64,000 bases of DNA, taken from positions 1,330,480 through 1,394,479 of the forward strand of contig JAHBVC010000001.1 in the NCBI GenBank assembly GCA_019637755.1. The letters run 5' to 3'. The stretch's first letter is position 1, and each line of letters starts with the position of its first letter. Shown one piece after another: positions 52,403 through 61,284 of this stretch. The notes under the pieces are model-generated. The model saw only the letters and a list, made by a program, of their open reading frames with translations, made no database searches and was not told the origin of the DNA. Both the position numbers and the translations under genes were made by a program. This stretch comes from Anaerolineales bacterium. GTDB taxonomy: Bacteria; Chloroflexota; Anaerolineae; Anaerolineales; UBA11579.

Positions 52403-53566
52403 ACCCATGCAATTAATGATGGCGTCCACTTGCAGGTTGTGTGCCTGGCCGCGGCTGCGGTACGAAACGCTGAGTTCGCTGCCAGCCATGTCAATGGCAG
52501 TGACGCGGCCGTGCAGACTGTGCAGCTGGCCGCTAGCGTGCATAGCGTCGAGCGCGGCGGCGCATTCTGGCGGCATGCGATGGCGAGAAACATCCCACAA
52601 GCGCCGCAAATGACGCATGAAACGCTGTTTTTCGGCGAGGGGCAACTGTTGCCATAAGGATTGGGTGCTGGGGCGCAGCGCATCGATCACCGCACGCCAA
52701 TTGCTGCCCTGGGCTTCTGCCTGGCGCAGGTGCTGGCGCACTACGCGCAGCATCTCGGCCACGCGAGCCTTACCAGCCAGCTCGGCACTGAAATCAGGAT
52801 AGCTGGCGCTGGCGGCGTGCGCGGCCGGCCACCAGCCGTGGGTGGAGATGGCGTAAAGCGCGCCTTGATGCTGTTGGGCGTGCAGGCTGAGCAGCGTATC
52901 CACTGCGGTGAGCCCCATGCCCAGCACCAGCACACGGTCCGTGGGCTTTAGATGACTGGCAAGGTCTGCCTGCCAGGGGTTGGCGAAGTATCCGGGGGCC
53001 GCGGCCGCTGCGGCGCTCAGGAAGCGTGGTTGCGGTGGCAACGCGTTGCCGAAGGCGAGTACAACGGCGTCGCTGGCGAGGACACGGCCAGAGGCCAGGG
53101 TGACAAATGCTTTGTGGGGGATTGCCTCGTGCGCAGGCAAGCCTGCGCCTCGCAAAGACGGAGCCTGCTGTGTAGCCGCCTTAACTTGCTCAACTTCGAT
53201 ATCGATGGCTTCGTCGTGAATAAGCTCAATAGCCTCGGCGTGCGCGGCGATGGCCTCATCCAACTGGGCGCGCAAATACTCAGCATAGATCTTGCGCGGT
53301 ACAAAATCACCAGGCAGGTAGGCAAAGCCGTTGTGTTGTAGCCATTCGTAGAAGTGGCCGGGCTGCTCAGGATAGGCGCCCATTTTGTTGGCGGGCACGT
53401 TCAGGCGATGGGCCGCGCTGAGGGTGCCATAAGCAACCCCGCGGCCCATGGTGCCATTTTGCTCAACCAGATGGATGTGGACACGCTGGGTAGCCTGGCG
53501 CAGGAGCTGGGTTGCCAGCAGGGTGCCACTGGCGCCGCCGCCGATGATAGTGAAGGTATGCGTCAT
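52163..53566 (-). CDS. FAD/NAD(P)-binding oxidoreductase (NAD_binding_9 type)
   Basis: I choose ATG 53566; a TTG further up (53584) overlaps a terminator hairpin. The 467-residue protein begins FTIIGGGASGTLLA, a Rossmann FAD loop, followed by GRGVAYGTLSAAHRLNVPA and a second nucleotide site (RVLVLGMGLTAVDTLLSL). It resembles YdhS/HdrA-like flavoproteins of the NAD_binding_9 group, often annotated only as FAD/NAD(P)-binding. Substrate unknown. Confidence 0.83.
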   Translation of the reverse strand: MTHTFTIIGGGASGTLLATQLLRQATQRVHIHLVEQNGTMGRGVAYGTLSAAHRLNVPANKMGAYPEQPGHFYEWLQHNGFAYLPGDFVPRKIYAEYLRAQLDEAIAAHAEAIELIHDEAIDIEVEQVKAATQQAPSLRGAGLPAHEAIPHKAFVTLASGRVLASDAVVLAFGNALPPQPRFLSAAAAAAPGYFANPWQADLASHLKPTDRVLVLGMGLTAVDTLLSLHAQQHQGALYAISTHGWWPAAHAASASYPDFSAELAGKARVAEMLRVVRQHLRQAEAQGSNWRAVIDALRPSTQSLWQQLPLAEKQRFMRHLRRLWDVSRHRMPPECAAALDAMHASGQLHSLHGRVTAIDMAGSELSVSYRSRGQAHNLQVDAIINCMGSESNYTRLPSRLVQNLLARQCIQTDALAQGLEVAPDGTLGPRLYTLGTALKGVLWESTAMPEIRAQAHDLAALLLKAQS

Positions 53567-53576
53567 GGGCTTAAAT

Positions 53577-53609
53577 AAAAACAAGAGATATGAAATTATC
53601 TCTTGTTTT
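53577..53609 (-). terminator. Intrinsic terminator of the second clpC
   Basis: On the minus strand AAAACAAGAGATA pairs with TATCTCTTGTTTT; a T-run follows. Confidence 0.85.
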
Positions 53610-53628
53610 GTACTTTGCTTCGAGCCAG

Positions 53629-56166
53629 TTAGTTGGCGGCTAGCGCTTCAGCCGGTGGCGCAGGCGGCAGGGTTTTCTTTTTGCGTGTTGCCTTTGGCTT
53701 GGCTTTCTTCAAGACGATCTCAGGCTGCTCTTCGCCAACTTCCACATCGATCAGGATGGCATCGCCTTCCTTGAAGTCGCCGGCCAGCAGGGCATCCGAG
53801 AGCGGGTCTTCGATCTTGCTTTGCAAGACACGCTTGAGTGGGCGCGCACCGTACTCGCGGTCGTAGCCCAGGTCAGCGAACAGCTCCAGAGCGGCCTCGC
53901 TGGGCTGCAGGGTGAGCTGATTTTCCTTGAGGCGTTCGGCGATCTTCTCGATCTCCAGGGTGACGATGGAGCGCAGGTTCTCTTTGTTGAGCGCACGGAA
54001 GATGATCACCGAATCGACGCGGTTGATGAACTCCGGGCGGAAGACGCGCTTGAGCGCATCGGTAAGCTTCTTGCGCATATCCTTATAGGCCAGCTTCTCT
54101 TCCAACTCGTCATTGGTGCGCAGGTTGAAACCGATCTCGCCCTTGTGCATGATCATATCGGCGCCCACGTTGGAGGTCATGATGATCAGCGCATTGCGGA
54201 AATCGACTTTGTGGCCGCGGGCATCGGTCAGGTGGCCTTCTTCCATGATCTGCAGCAGCATGTTGTGCGCTTCGGGGTGGGCCTTCTCGATCTCGTCGAA
54301 CACCACGATGGAGTACGGGCGGCGGCGGATGGCCTCGGTGAGCTGGCCGGCATCTTCATAGCCGACGTAGCCCGGAGGGGCACCGACCAGGCGCGCCACC
54401 GAGTGACGCTCCATAAACTCAGACATGTCGAGCTGGATCAGTGCTTCTTCGCTGCCAAAAAGCAGTTTGGCCAGCGCCTTGGTCAGCTCGGTCTTGCCGA
54501 CGCCGGTGGGGCCGAGGAAAATGAAGGAGCCGATGGGGCGATCCGGGTCTTTCAAGCCGGCGCGTGAGCGGCGCACGGCTTTAGAGATGGCGTCGATCGC
54601 CTCCTCCTGGCCCACGATGGCTTTGTGCAGGTCTTCTTCCATATGCAGCAGGCGCGCCGATTCTTCTTCGGCGATCTGCATGACCGGAATACCAGTCCAC
54701 ATGGCGATCAATTCAGCAATATCGTCTACGGAGACGATCGGGCTGGTGTCACGATCCCAGGTGGTGCGGAAGGCTTCCAGCTTGGCTTCCAGCTCGGTTT
54801 CCTGCTGCTGCAAGGTTTCGCCCTCTTCCTGGTTGCCCTGTTCTTCGGCTTCCAGGCGCTTGCGGCGCAGGCCCTTAAGTTGGTCAGTGACGGCTTTGGC
54901 TTCCTTGGCGGCCGGGCTCTTGTACATGCGCACGCGCGAGGCCGACTCATCGATCAGATCGATGGCCTTGTCGGGCAGGAAGCGTTCGGTGACATAGCGT
55001 GAAGACAGGCGTGCGGCGGCATCCAGCGCTTCGTCAGAGATGCGCAGGCGGTGATGCTCCTCGTAGGCTGGGCGCACGCCGCGCAGGATGTCGATGGTTT
55101 CTTCGACGGAAGGCTCGTCGACGATCACGGGTTGGAAACGGCGCTCAAGGGCGGAGTCGCTCTCAATGTGCTTGCGGTACTCATCGAGCGTAGTGGCGCC
55201 GATCACCTGCAGCTCGCCACGCGAAAGGGCGGGCTTGAGGATGTTGGCGGCGTCTACCGAGGAGCCTGCCGCGCCGGCGCCCACGAGCATGTGGGCTTCG
55301 TCAATGAACAGGATCGCTTCAGAGGCCTTGAGCTCGTCGATTACCTTCTTGAGGCGCTCTTCAAACTGGCCGCGATACATGGTACCGGCCACCAGAGAAC
55401 CGACATCCAGTTGCAACACGCGCTTGCCCAGCAATGGGGCAGGCACATCGCCATCAATGATACGTTGGGCCAGGCCCTCAACGATGGCGGTCTTGCCGAC
55501 ACCGGGTTCACCGATGAGGGCCGGGTTGTTCTTGTTGCGGCGTGCCAGGATCTGGATCACGCGCTCAATTTCCTGTTGGCGCCCGATGACGGGGTCAAGC
55601 TTCTCTTCTTCGGCCTGGGTGGTAAGGTCCACCGCCAACTGATCGATCATCGGGGTCTTGGCGCTGCGCGGCTCGCGGCGCGGGCGGCGCTCGCCCTGGG
55701 GAGGGGTGGCCGGGCGGCGCGGGGCGCTGCTCTCTTGCAGCACGCGGCGCGTCTGGCGGCGAATCTGCTCCGGGGTGACGCCTAGCTTGCGCAGCACGTT
55801 GAGGGCGATGCCCTCGCCATAGCGCACCAGGCCGAGCAGCAAGTGCTCGGTGCTGACGTAGTGGTTGCCCAGGCGGCGGGCTTCTTCGAAGGCATACTCC
55901 AGCACTTGTTGGGTGCCGGGGGAGAGGTCAATCTTTTCGCCTTCGTGTTGGCCGGCGCCGGTCATGCGCTCTACGATCTCTTCCACGCGGGGCGCTTCGA
56001 GGCCGAGATCACGCAGCACGCGGGCGGCCACGCCACCTTCTTCCTTGATCAGCCCCAGGAGCAGGTGCTCTGTGCCGATGTAATTGTGGCGCATGCGCTC
56101 TGCTTCCTGGTGAGCCAGGCTCAGTACGCGGCGCGCACGTTGGGTAAGGCGTTCCATTCCTGCCAC
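53629..56166 (-). CDS. clpC: ATP-dependent unfoldase ClpC (second copy)
   Basis: I choose GTG 56166, six bases after AAGGAAG; ATG 56157 is the alternative, and a longer open frame is non-coding upstream. 845 residues: Clp N repeats ([20 protein letters not shown] in part; [17 protein letters not shown]), AAA-1 (GEPGVGKTA), a short coiled middle domain with [20 protein letters not shown]-2 ([22 protein letters not shown]) and a basic tail (KPKATRKKK). The N-repeats and tail differ clearly from the first copy, so the two are old paralogues, not a recent duplication. Confidence 0.93.
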   Translation of the reverse strand: MAGMERLTQRARRVLSLAHQEAERMRHNYIGTEHLLLGLIKEEGGVAARVLRDLGLEAPRVEEIVERMTGAGQHEGEKIDLSPGTQQVLEYAFEEARRLGNHYVSTEHLLLGLVRYGEGIALNVLRKLGVTPEQIRRQTRRVLQESSAPRRPATPPQGERRPRREPRSAKTPMIDQLAVDLTTQAEEEKLDPVIGRQQEIERVIQILARRNKNNPALIGEPGVGKTAIVEGLAQRIIDGDVPAPLLGKRVLQLDVGSLVAGTMYRGQFEERLKKVIDELKASEAILFIDEAHMLVGAGAAGSSVDAANILKPALSRGELQVIGATTLDEYRKHIESDSALERRFQPVIVDEPSVEETIDILRGVRPAYEEHHRLRISDEALDAAARLSSRYVTERFLPDKAIDLIDESASRVRMYKSPAAKEAKAVTDQLKGLRRKRLEAEEQGNQEEGETLQQQETELEAKLEAFRTTWDRDTSPIVSVDDIAELIAMWTGIPVMQIAEEESARLLHMEEDLHKAIVGQEEAIDAISKAVRRSRAGLKDPDRPIGSFIFLGPTGVGKTELTKALAKLLFGSEEALIQLDMSEFMERHSVARLVGAPPGYVGYEDAGQLTEAIRRRPYSIVVFDEIEKAHPEAHNMLLQIMEEGHLTDARGHKVDFRNALIIMTSNVGADMIMHKGEIGFNLRTNDELEEKLAYKDMRKKLTDALKRVFRPEFINRVDSVIIFRALNKENLRSIVTLEIEKIAERLKENQLTLQPSEAALELFADLGYDREYGARPLKRVLQSKIEDPLSDALLAGDFKEGDAILIDVEVGEEQPEIVLKKAKPKATRKKKTLPPAPPAEALAAN

Positions 56167-56281
56167 GATAGTCTTCCTTTGATTGCGGCTAAAATGCCGC
56201 AACTTTGGGGATTCTACCAAATTCAACTTTGGATAGTGCCGGTGCAGGAATGTTGAGACAAAGTTAATACATGCCGCCCGG

Positions 56282-57787
56282 TTATGTGTGCTGGCGATGC
56301 AAGGCGTAAATTGGCTCGCCGAGTTTGGCGCCGAAGGCCGCCAGGGTTTTGATGTCGCCGCCGCTGAAGCCGCGGCCCTGCTTGCGTTTACCCAGGCGCA
56401 GCACACCCAGCAGCTCTGGCCCCTTGCGGCGGCCAAGGTAGATGGGCACGGTGAGCACAAAGGGTTTGCCGTTCTCGGTGAGGATGCCTTTTTTGTGCTC
56501 CAGCAGCTCTTGCTCGGCTTTGCTGGGCACAAAGTTCTTCAATTCGCTCTTTTTTAGGCCGCGTAGCGCCACGGGCTTGTAGCTTTGGCCAGCCAATAGA
56601 TAGATGGCGGATTGCTCGTGCCCGTAGATGGCTTCCAAATGCTCCAGGGTGGATGCGAGCACTTTGGGCAGCTTGACCCAGCTCCACAGATTGGCATCCA
56701 GCTCGATCAGACCCTGCGAAAGATCGATGTTTTCGGGGAACAAGCGGCGGTTGATGGCACCCTCGACGCGGGTGCGCAAGGGGGTGAACAGGCTGGCGAC
56801 GACAATCGCCGCCACCGCCGCGGCTGCCTGCTGCATATCTTCGCCGAAAGCGGCTTTGGCCAACTGCGAGAGCAGCGCGGCCGTGCCAGCGAACAAGGCG
56901 GCCAGCAGCGTGGTAAGGGCACCATAGACCAGTGAGCGGTTGATGACAACATCTACATCCCACAGGCGGTAGCGCAAGATGGCGATGCCGATGGAGAGTG
57001 GGATGGCAAGGATGGAAGCGATGAATAAGAAACCTGAGACTGTGGTTTCGGAATAGTTTTGGAAAATAAAGGTAGGAATATAGACCAGCAGGAAGAATGC
57101 GCCCGCAATGAACAGCCAGCGCATCTGGGCGCGTTCCGTCGCCTGCGAATCACGATAGCGCACAAAGACAGATACCACTGAGGCCAACGCCGGGGTGATC
57201 AGGAACAGGCCCATTAAGGCAATGAATATGCCGGTGGCTTCAATGGGTAAAAAACCGATGGGGTTGCTTACGGTGATGCTGCTGGTCTGGTCTTCAAAGA
57301 AGGTTGAAAAGGTGGCGGCGAACAAGAATACCAGGAAGCCGATGCCGAGCGAGATCAGCCCCCAACGCCACTTCTTGGAGATCAGCCGCCCAGTGGGGAA
57401 CAGGAAGAAGATCAAAATGATCGAGCCGATCAAGATCCACCAAGACCAGCTGTTGAACCACAGGTAAAAATACACGGCAAAGTTGACTTGGCCGGCTTGC
57501 ACCGCGGGCTTGATGAAGAAGTTGAGGATGCTGGAGATGGTGAGCATGATCGGCATCAGCATCAGCAGCCACCCGATAGTATGGCGGCGGTTGTTGCTGA
57601 TGATCAGGGCGCTGACGATGGCGAACACCGTGCCCACCGAGGTCCAGCCCAGCTCTGAGATGAACTGGCTTGTGCCCGCGAACGAATCCTTCTGCAGCAC
57701 CACAATGGCATAGTTGTGGATCGTGGCCAGGAGGATGAAGACCCATACAAGTACGGGCCAGTGGGATTTTTTGTGCTTCTTTTCCAT
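56282..57787 (-). CDS. Sensor-kinase-like membrane protein lacking kinase domains
   Basis: 501 residues. About nine helices in the first 300 residues, then the linker YRLWDVDVVINRSLVYG, which is typical of a group of bacterial sensor histidine kinases, a further pair of helices, and a GAF-like domain (about 360-490: LASTLEHLEAIYGHEQSAIY in part, PIYLGRRKGPELLGVLRLGK in part). The protein stops where the dimerisation and ATP-binding domains should start. So it may be a stand-alone sensor or decoy subunit. GGGAG precedes the ATG. Confidence 0.75.
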   Translation of the reverse strand: MEKKHKKSHWPVLVWVFILLATIHNYAIVVLQKDSFAGTSQFISELGWTSVGTVFAIVSALIISNNRRHTIGWLLMLMPIMLTISSILNFFIKPAVQAGQVNFAVYFYLWFNSWSWWILIGSIILIFFLFPTGRLISKKWRWGLISLGIGFLVFLFAATFSTFFEDQTSSITVSNPIGFLPIEATGIFIALMGLFLITPALASVVSVFVRYRDSQATERAQMRWLFIAGAFFLLVYIPTFIFQNYSETTVSGFLFIASILAIPLSIGIAILRYRLWDVDVVINRSLVYGALTTLLAALFAGTAALLSQLAKAAFGEDMQQAAAAVAAIVVASLFTPLRTRVEGAINRRLFPENIDLSQGLIELDANLWSWVKLPKVLASTLEHLEAIYGHEQSAIYLLAGQSYKPVALRGLKKSELKNFVPSKAEQELLEHKKGILTENGKPFVLTVPIYLGRRKGPELLGVLRLGKRKQGRGFSGGDIKTLAAFGAKLGEPIYALHRQHT

Positions 57788-57815
57788 CGATTACTCCCTG
57801 ATACAGCAAGGTATA

Positions 57816-57846
57816 AAAAAAGAGCGTGCAAACACACGCTCTTTTT
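57816..57846 (-). terminator. Intrinsic terminator of the S1 gene
   Basis: AAAAAGAGCGTG, loop CAAACA, CACGCTCTTTTT. Confidence 0.9.
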
Positions 57847-57865
57847 GAAAATCAAGTTTGCTGCT

Positions 57866-59071
57866 CTACTCGTCGCTCTCGTCAAGCTCGGCCATCGCCG
57901 CGGCATAGTCCATATCACTGAACTGGGCCGAGTCGACCTTGCTGAGCGAGAGACCGATGCGGCGTTTGTCGGGCTCGATCTTGATGATGCGCACCACCAG
58001 CTTGTCGCCTTCGTGCACGGCTTCTTTGGGGTGCTCCACATGGCCTTCGCCAAGCTCGGAGATGTGGATCAGGCCTTCTACGTGCTCATCCAAGCGGGCA
58101 AAGGCGCCGAACTTGACCAGGCGCGTGACGGTACCTTCGACCAACTGGCCGACGTGGTACTTGGTGATCTGCTCTTCCCACGGATCGCGCTGCAACTGGC
58201 GCATGGAGAGGCCGATACGCTTGCGATCCTGGTCAATGCTGATGACCTTGACCTCAACTTCGTCGCCCACTTTGAGCAACTTGCTGGGGTGGTCTACGCG
58301 CTCCCAAGAGAGCTCGGAGAGGTGCACGAGGCCATCGGCGCCGTTGATGTTGACGAAGGCACCGAAATCCGCCAGGCTGGTGACGTGGCCCTTGCGGGTC
58401 TCGCCAATGGCAATCTCGCCCAGCAGGCGTTCTTTCATGGCTTCGCGGGTTTCCTGGTTGGCGGCGCGCTCGCTCAGGATCAGGCGGCGGCGCTCACGGT
58501 CCACTTCGATCACGCGGGCACTCAGCGGCTCGCCCTTCATTTCTTCCCAGCGCAGCTCGGGCGTATCACCCTTGTAGCGCAGGCGGCGTGACTGGCTGAT
58601 CTGCGAAGCGGGCACGAAGCCGCGTAGGCGGCCGACGCGCACGATCAGGCCACCCTTGTTGAAGCCGTCAATGGCGCCGGTATAGGTTTCCTTGGATTTC
58701 ATCAACTCTTCGGCCATGCCCCAATCATCATCTTCTTTGGAGCGCGTGTAGGAGAGCTGCATCATGCCGCCAGTCATATCCGTGTTGACGACGTAGACCT
58801 GGATCTCCTGGCCGACCTGAATTTGTTCTCGCTCTTCGGGAGTCATCGCTTCGACTTCGCGAGACGAGATAATGCCTTCAGACTTGGCGCCAATGCTCAC
58901 CAGAATTTCGTTGTTGGCTGTGCTGGCTACGATCCCGGCGCGCATTTCGCCCGGGCGAGGCAGCTCCAGATTCAATTCACTCTGATTGAGCAGTTCTTCC
59001 ATGGTCAAGCCGGTAGGCTGCGCCTCAGCGCCGGCTTGCTCCCCCGAATGGGAGAGTTCGTTTTGATTCAT
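57866..59071 (-). CDS. rpsA: Ribosomal protein S1-like RNA-binding protein
   Basis: 401 residues, four S1 domains (about 40-108, 125-200, 217-286, 303-375). The last two are closest to consensus (GHVTSLADFGAFVNINGADG in part; GTVTRLVKFGAFARLDEHVE in part). S1 helps 30S subunits capture mRNAs that lack strong Shine-Dalgarno sequences, which is relevant here because several starts in this window look leaderless or SD-less. The first two domains are more divergent, as is usual. A C-terminal acidic tail (AELDESDE) ends the protein. Confidence 0.93.
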   Translation of the reverse strand: MNQNELSHSGEQAGAEAQPTGLTMEELLNQSELNLELPRPGEMRAGIVASTANNEILVSIGAKSEGIISSREVEAMTPEEREQIQVGQEIQVYVVNTDMTGGMMQLSYTRSKEDDDWGMAEELMKSKETYTGAIDGFNKGGLIVRVGRLRGFVPASQISQSRRLRYKGDTPELRWEEMKGEPLSARVIEVDRERRRLILSERAANQETREAMKERLLGEIAIGETRKGHVTSLADFGAFVNINGADGLVHLSELSWERVDHPSKLLKVGDEVEVKVISIDQDRKRIGLSMRQLQRDPWEEQITKYHVGQLVEGTVTRLVKFGAFARLDEHVEGLIHISELGEGHVEHPKEAVHEGDKLVVRIIKIEPDKRRIGLSLSKVDSAQFSDMDYAAAMAELDESDE

Positions 59072-59218
59072 ATACGTGTGGTTACTCCAGAGGTTAAGGT
59101 GCCCTCATTATAACGCCAAAAATCAGCCGTATTCATTAGGGCTCTGCAAGGTGCGCTGCGAAAAAAGCCCTTGTGATAGACTAGCCGCTCACCTCGATCT
59201 CAAAGGATTTTTCTGCCC

Positions 59219-60328
59219 ATGCCCCGCGCTGCCTTCCCTTTTACTGCCATCGTCGGCCAAGAGCGCATGAAACGCGCCCTCATTTTGAACGCCGTGGATC
59301 AACGCATCGGCGGGGTGCTGATCCGCGGCGAGCGTGGCACGGCCAAATCTACCGCCTCGCGGGCGATGGCGGCGCTGCTGCCGGAGATCGAAGTATTTGC
59401 CGAATCGCCGTTCAATGATGACCCACAGGCCCCGGACACCTGGTCAGACTGGGTGCGTGAGCGCCAAGCCGCCGGCCAACCGCTGACGGTGACGCGCCGC
59501 AAGGTAGGGTTTGTGGATCTGCCGGTCAGCGCCACCGAAGACCGCGTGGTAGGCACGCTGGATATTGAAAAGGCGATCCAAAAAGGCGAGCGCCATTTTG
59601 AGCCGGGCGTGCTGGCCGCCGCCAACCGCGGCCTACTGTACATCGATGAAGTTAACTTGCTCGACGATCATGTCGTCGATCTGCTGCTCGACTCGGCTGC
59701 GATGGGCGTCAACATCGTCGAGCGCGAAGGGATTTCGTTTTCGCACCCGGCACGTTTTATCTTGATCGGCACGATGAACCCTGAGGAAGGCGACCTGCGC
59801 CCGCAACTGCTCGATCGCTTTGCCTTCTCGGTAGATATTGGCAGCATTCGTGAGGCACGCCAGCGCGTACAAATCATGGAACGCAATCTCAAATTCGAGC
59901 TCGACTCCGAGGCGTTCGCCCGCGAATGGGCACCCAAAGAACAAGAGCTGGCCGAGCAGATCCTGGCGGCACGCCAGTTGGTCGATTCGGTGGCCTATAC
60001 TTCGCGTGACCTCGTGTCGATTGCGTCGCTGACCGCTTCGCTGCAGGTGGACGGCCATCGCGCCGATCTGGTGATCCTGAAGGCAGCGCGTGCCCAGGCC
60101 GCCTTTGATGCGCGCCGCGCCGTGACCCCGCTGGATATTGCCATTGCCGCTGAGCTGGCGCTGCCGCACCGCATCAAGCACGGGCCCTTCCACCAATCTG
60201 AGATCACGGTGACTGAGCTGCAAGAGAAGATCAATGAGATGCAGCAATCGGGCGAAGCGGATGGCGAAGGCGAAACCCAAGACGAACCCGCGGATAGCCA
60301 AAAAGACCCCGTAAAAAAAAAGAGCTAG
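59219..60328 (+). CDS. chlI: Chelatase AAA+ I subunit (ChlI/BchI-like; zero-frame product)
   Basis: 369 residues in the zero frame. AAA+ motor of magnesium or cobalt chelatase: FTAIVGQERMKRALILNAVD in part, Walker A GERGTAKST, the ChlI insert GFVDLPVSATEDRVVGTLDI in part, Walker B LLYIDEVNLLDD, sensor 1 GTMNPEEGDLRPQLLDRFAF in part. The C-terminal tail (about 335-369) is an acidic, Glu/Gln-rich linker ending in KKKS, unlike a normal compact ChlI end. The stop TAG at 60326 comes directly after an A9G run. The D-domain continues in the -1 frame without a start codon, so this is probably also the N-terminal half of a fusion. Confidence 0.9.
   Translation: MPRAAFPFTAIVGQERMKRALILNAVDQRIGGVLIRGERGTAKSTASRAMAALLPEIEVFAESPFNDDPQAPDTWSDWVRERQAAGQPLTVTRRKVGFVDLPVSATEDRVVGTLDIEKAIQKGERHFEPGVLAAANRGLLYIDEVNLLDDHVVDLLLDSAAMGVNIVEREGISFSHPARFILIGTMNPEEGDLRPQLLDRFAFSVDIGSIREARQRVQIMERNLKFELDSEAFAREWAPKEQELAEQILAARQLVDSVAYTSRDLVSIASLTASLQVDGHRADLVILKAARAQAAFDARRAVTPLDIAIAAELALPHRIKHGPFHQSEITVTELQEKINEMQQSGEADGEGETQDEPADSQKDPVKKKS
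60313..60322 (+). promoter_or_regulatory. Candidate -1 ribosomal frameshift site (A AAA AAG)
   Basis: Nine A then G. In the zero frame the heptamer 60316-60322 is A AAA AAG, the slippery sequence used in dnaX. The zero-frame stop TAG comes one codon after the heptamer. Confidence 0.7.
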
Positions 60329-61281
60329 ATAACAACCAGCAACCCAGCGAAGCGGAGCCGCAGAACCCCAGCGCCGAGCCAGGCGCCCAGGACATCTTCA
60401 ACTCAGGCGATGCGCGTTGGTGGGATGGCGGCCAGAAGGTAAAGCCCACCCAGGAGACCTTCGCCCCGCGTAAACTGGCCAACCCGCTGGATAAGATCAC
60501 GCGGCGCCGCAGTGGCCGCCGCTCGCGCACGCGCACCGAGCGCAAACGCGGCCGCTATATTCAGGCGCGCCCTGCCGGCGATGACCTCAGCGATATTGCT
60601 TTTGACGCCACGCTGCGCGCCGCCGCACCCCACCAGAAAACGCGCACCGAACAACGCCAGCACATGGCGTTTGCCATCCAGAAGCAGGATCTGCAACGCA
60701 AGGTGCGCGTCAAGCGCACTGCGAATTTAGTCTTGTTCGTTGTCGACGCCTCCTGGTCGATGGCAGTGGCCGAGCGCATGGCCGCCACCAAAGGCGCCAT
60801 CCTTTCGCTGCTGACGGATGCTTACCAGCGGCGTGACCGCGTGGGCCTGGTGGTCTTCCAGAAGGATCGCGCCAACCTGGTGCTGCCGCCGACCAACTCC
60901 GTGCAATTGGCCCAACGTGCCCTGGCGGATATTCCCGTAGGCGGCAAGACGCCGCTCTCCGCCGGCCTGTTTCTGGCGCACGAGGTCATTACGCGTGAGA
61001 AGCGCTTGCACCCGGATGTGTTGCCGCTGATGATCTTGCTGACCGATGGCGCTGGCAACGTCACCCTGGGTGATGGAGCCCCGCAGCCGGAGGCGCACAA
61101 ACTGGCCGACCAGATTGCCGAAGAGGACATTCGTAGCGTAGTGATCAATATGGAGCACGCCGCCTTTGACCAAGGGTTGGCGGATGCGTTGGCCGAGCAC
61201 CTGAACGCGCCCTGCTACACGCTGAGTGAATTGCGCGCCGAGAATTTGTATCAGGCAGTGAAAGCCGAGCTGAATTCCTGA
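60322..61281 (+). CDS. chlD: Chelatase D (VWA) subunit, read by -1 frameshift from chlI
   Basis: The -1 frame is open from 60298 to 61281 but offers no ATG, GTG or TTG before the ATG at 60664, which is already inside conserved sequence. Upstream codons clearly encode protein: LDKITRRRSGRRSRTRTERK in part, then IAFDATLRAAAPHQ, the typical basic linker of ChlD. The VWA domain has the MIDAS motif DASWS, then GGKTPLSAGL and LLTDGAGN. With the frameshift the product is about 687 residues, the size of an I-D chelatase medium subunit. The partner H/CobN subunit is not in the window. Confidence 0.82.
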   Translation, partial: ELDNNQQPSEAEPQNPSAEPGAQDIFNSGDARWWDGGQKVKPTQETFAPRKLANPLDKITRRRSGRRSRTRTERKRGRYIQARPAGDDLSDIAFDATLRAAAPHQKTRTEQRQHMAFAIQKQDLQRKVRVKRTANLVLFVVDASWSMAVAERMAATKGAILSLLTDAYQRRDRVGLVVFQKDRANLVLPPTNSVQLAQRALADIPVGGKTPLSAGLFLAHEVITREKRLHPDVLPLMILLTDGAGNVTLGDGAPQPEAHKLADQIAEEDIRSVVINMEHAAFDQGLADALAEHLNAPCYTLSELRAENLYQAVKAELNS

Positions 61282-61284
61282 CGG

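Noticed and set aside
56167-56532. N-terminal extension of the second ClpC
   Set aside because: It includes antisense of the neighbouring gene's end, and ClpC proteins normally begin at the segment chosen.
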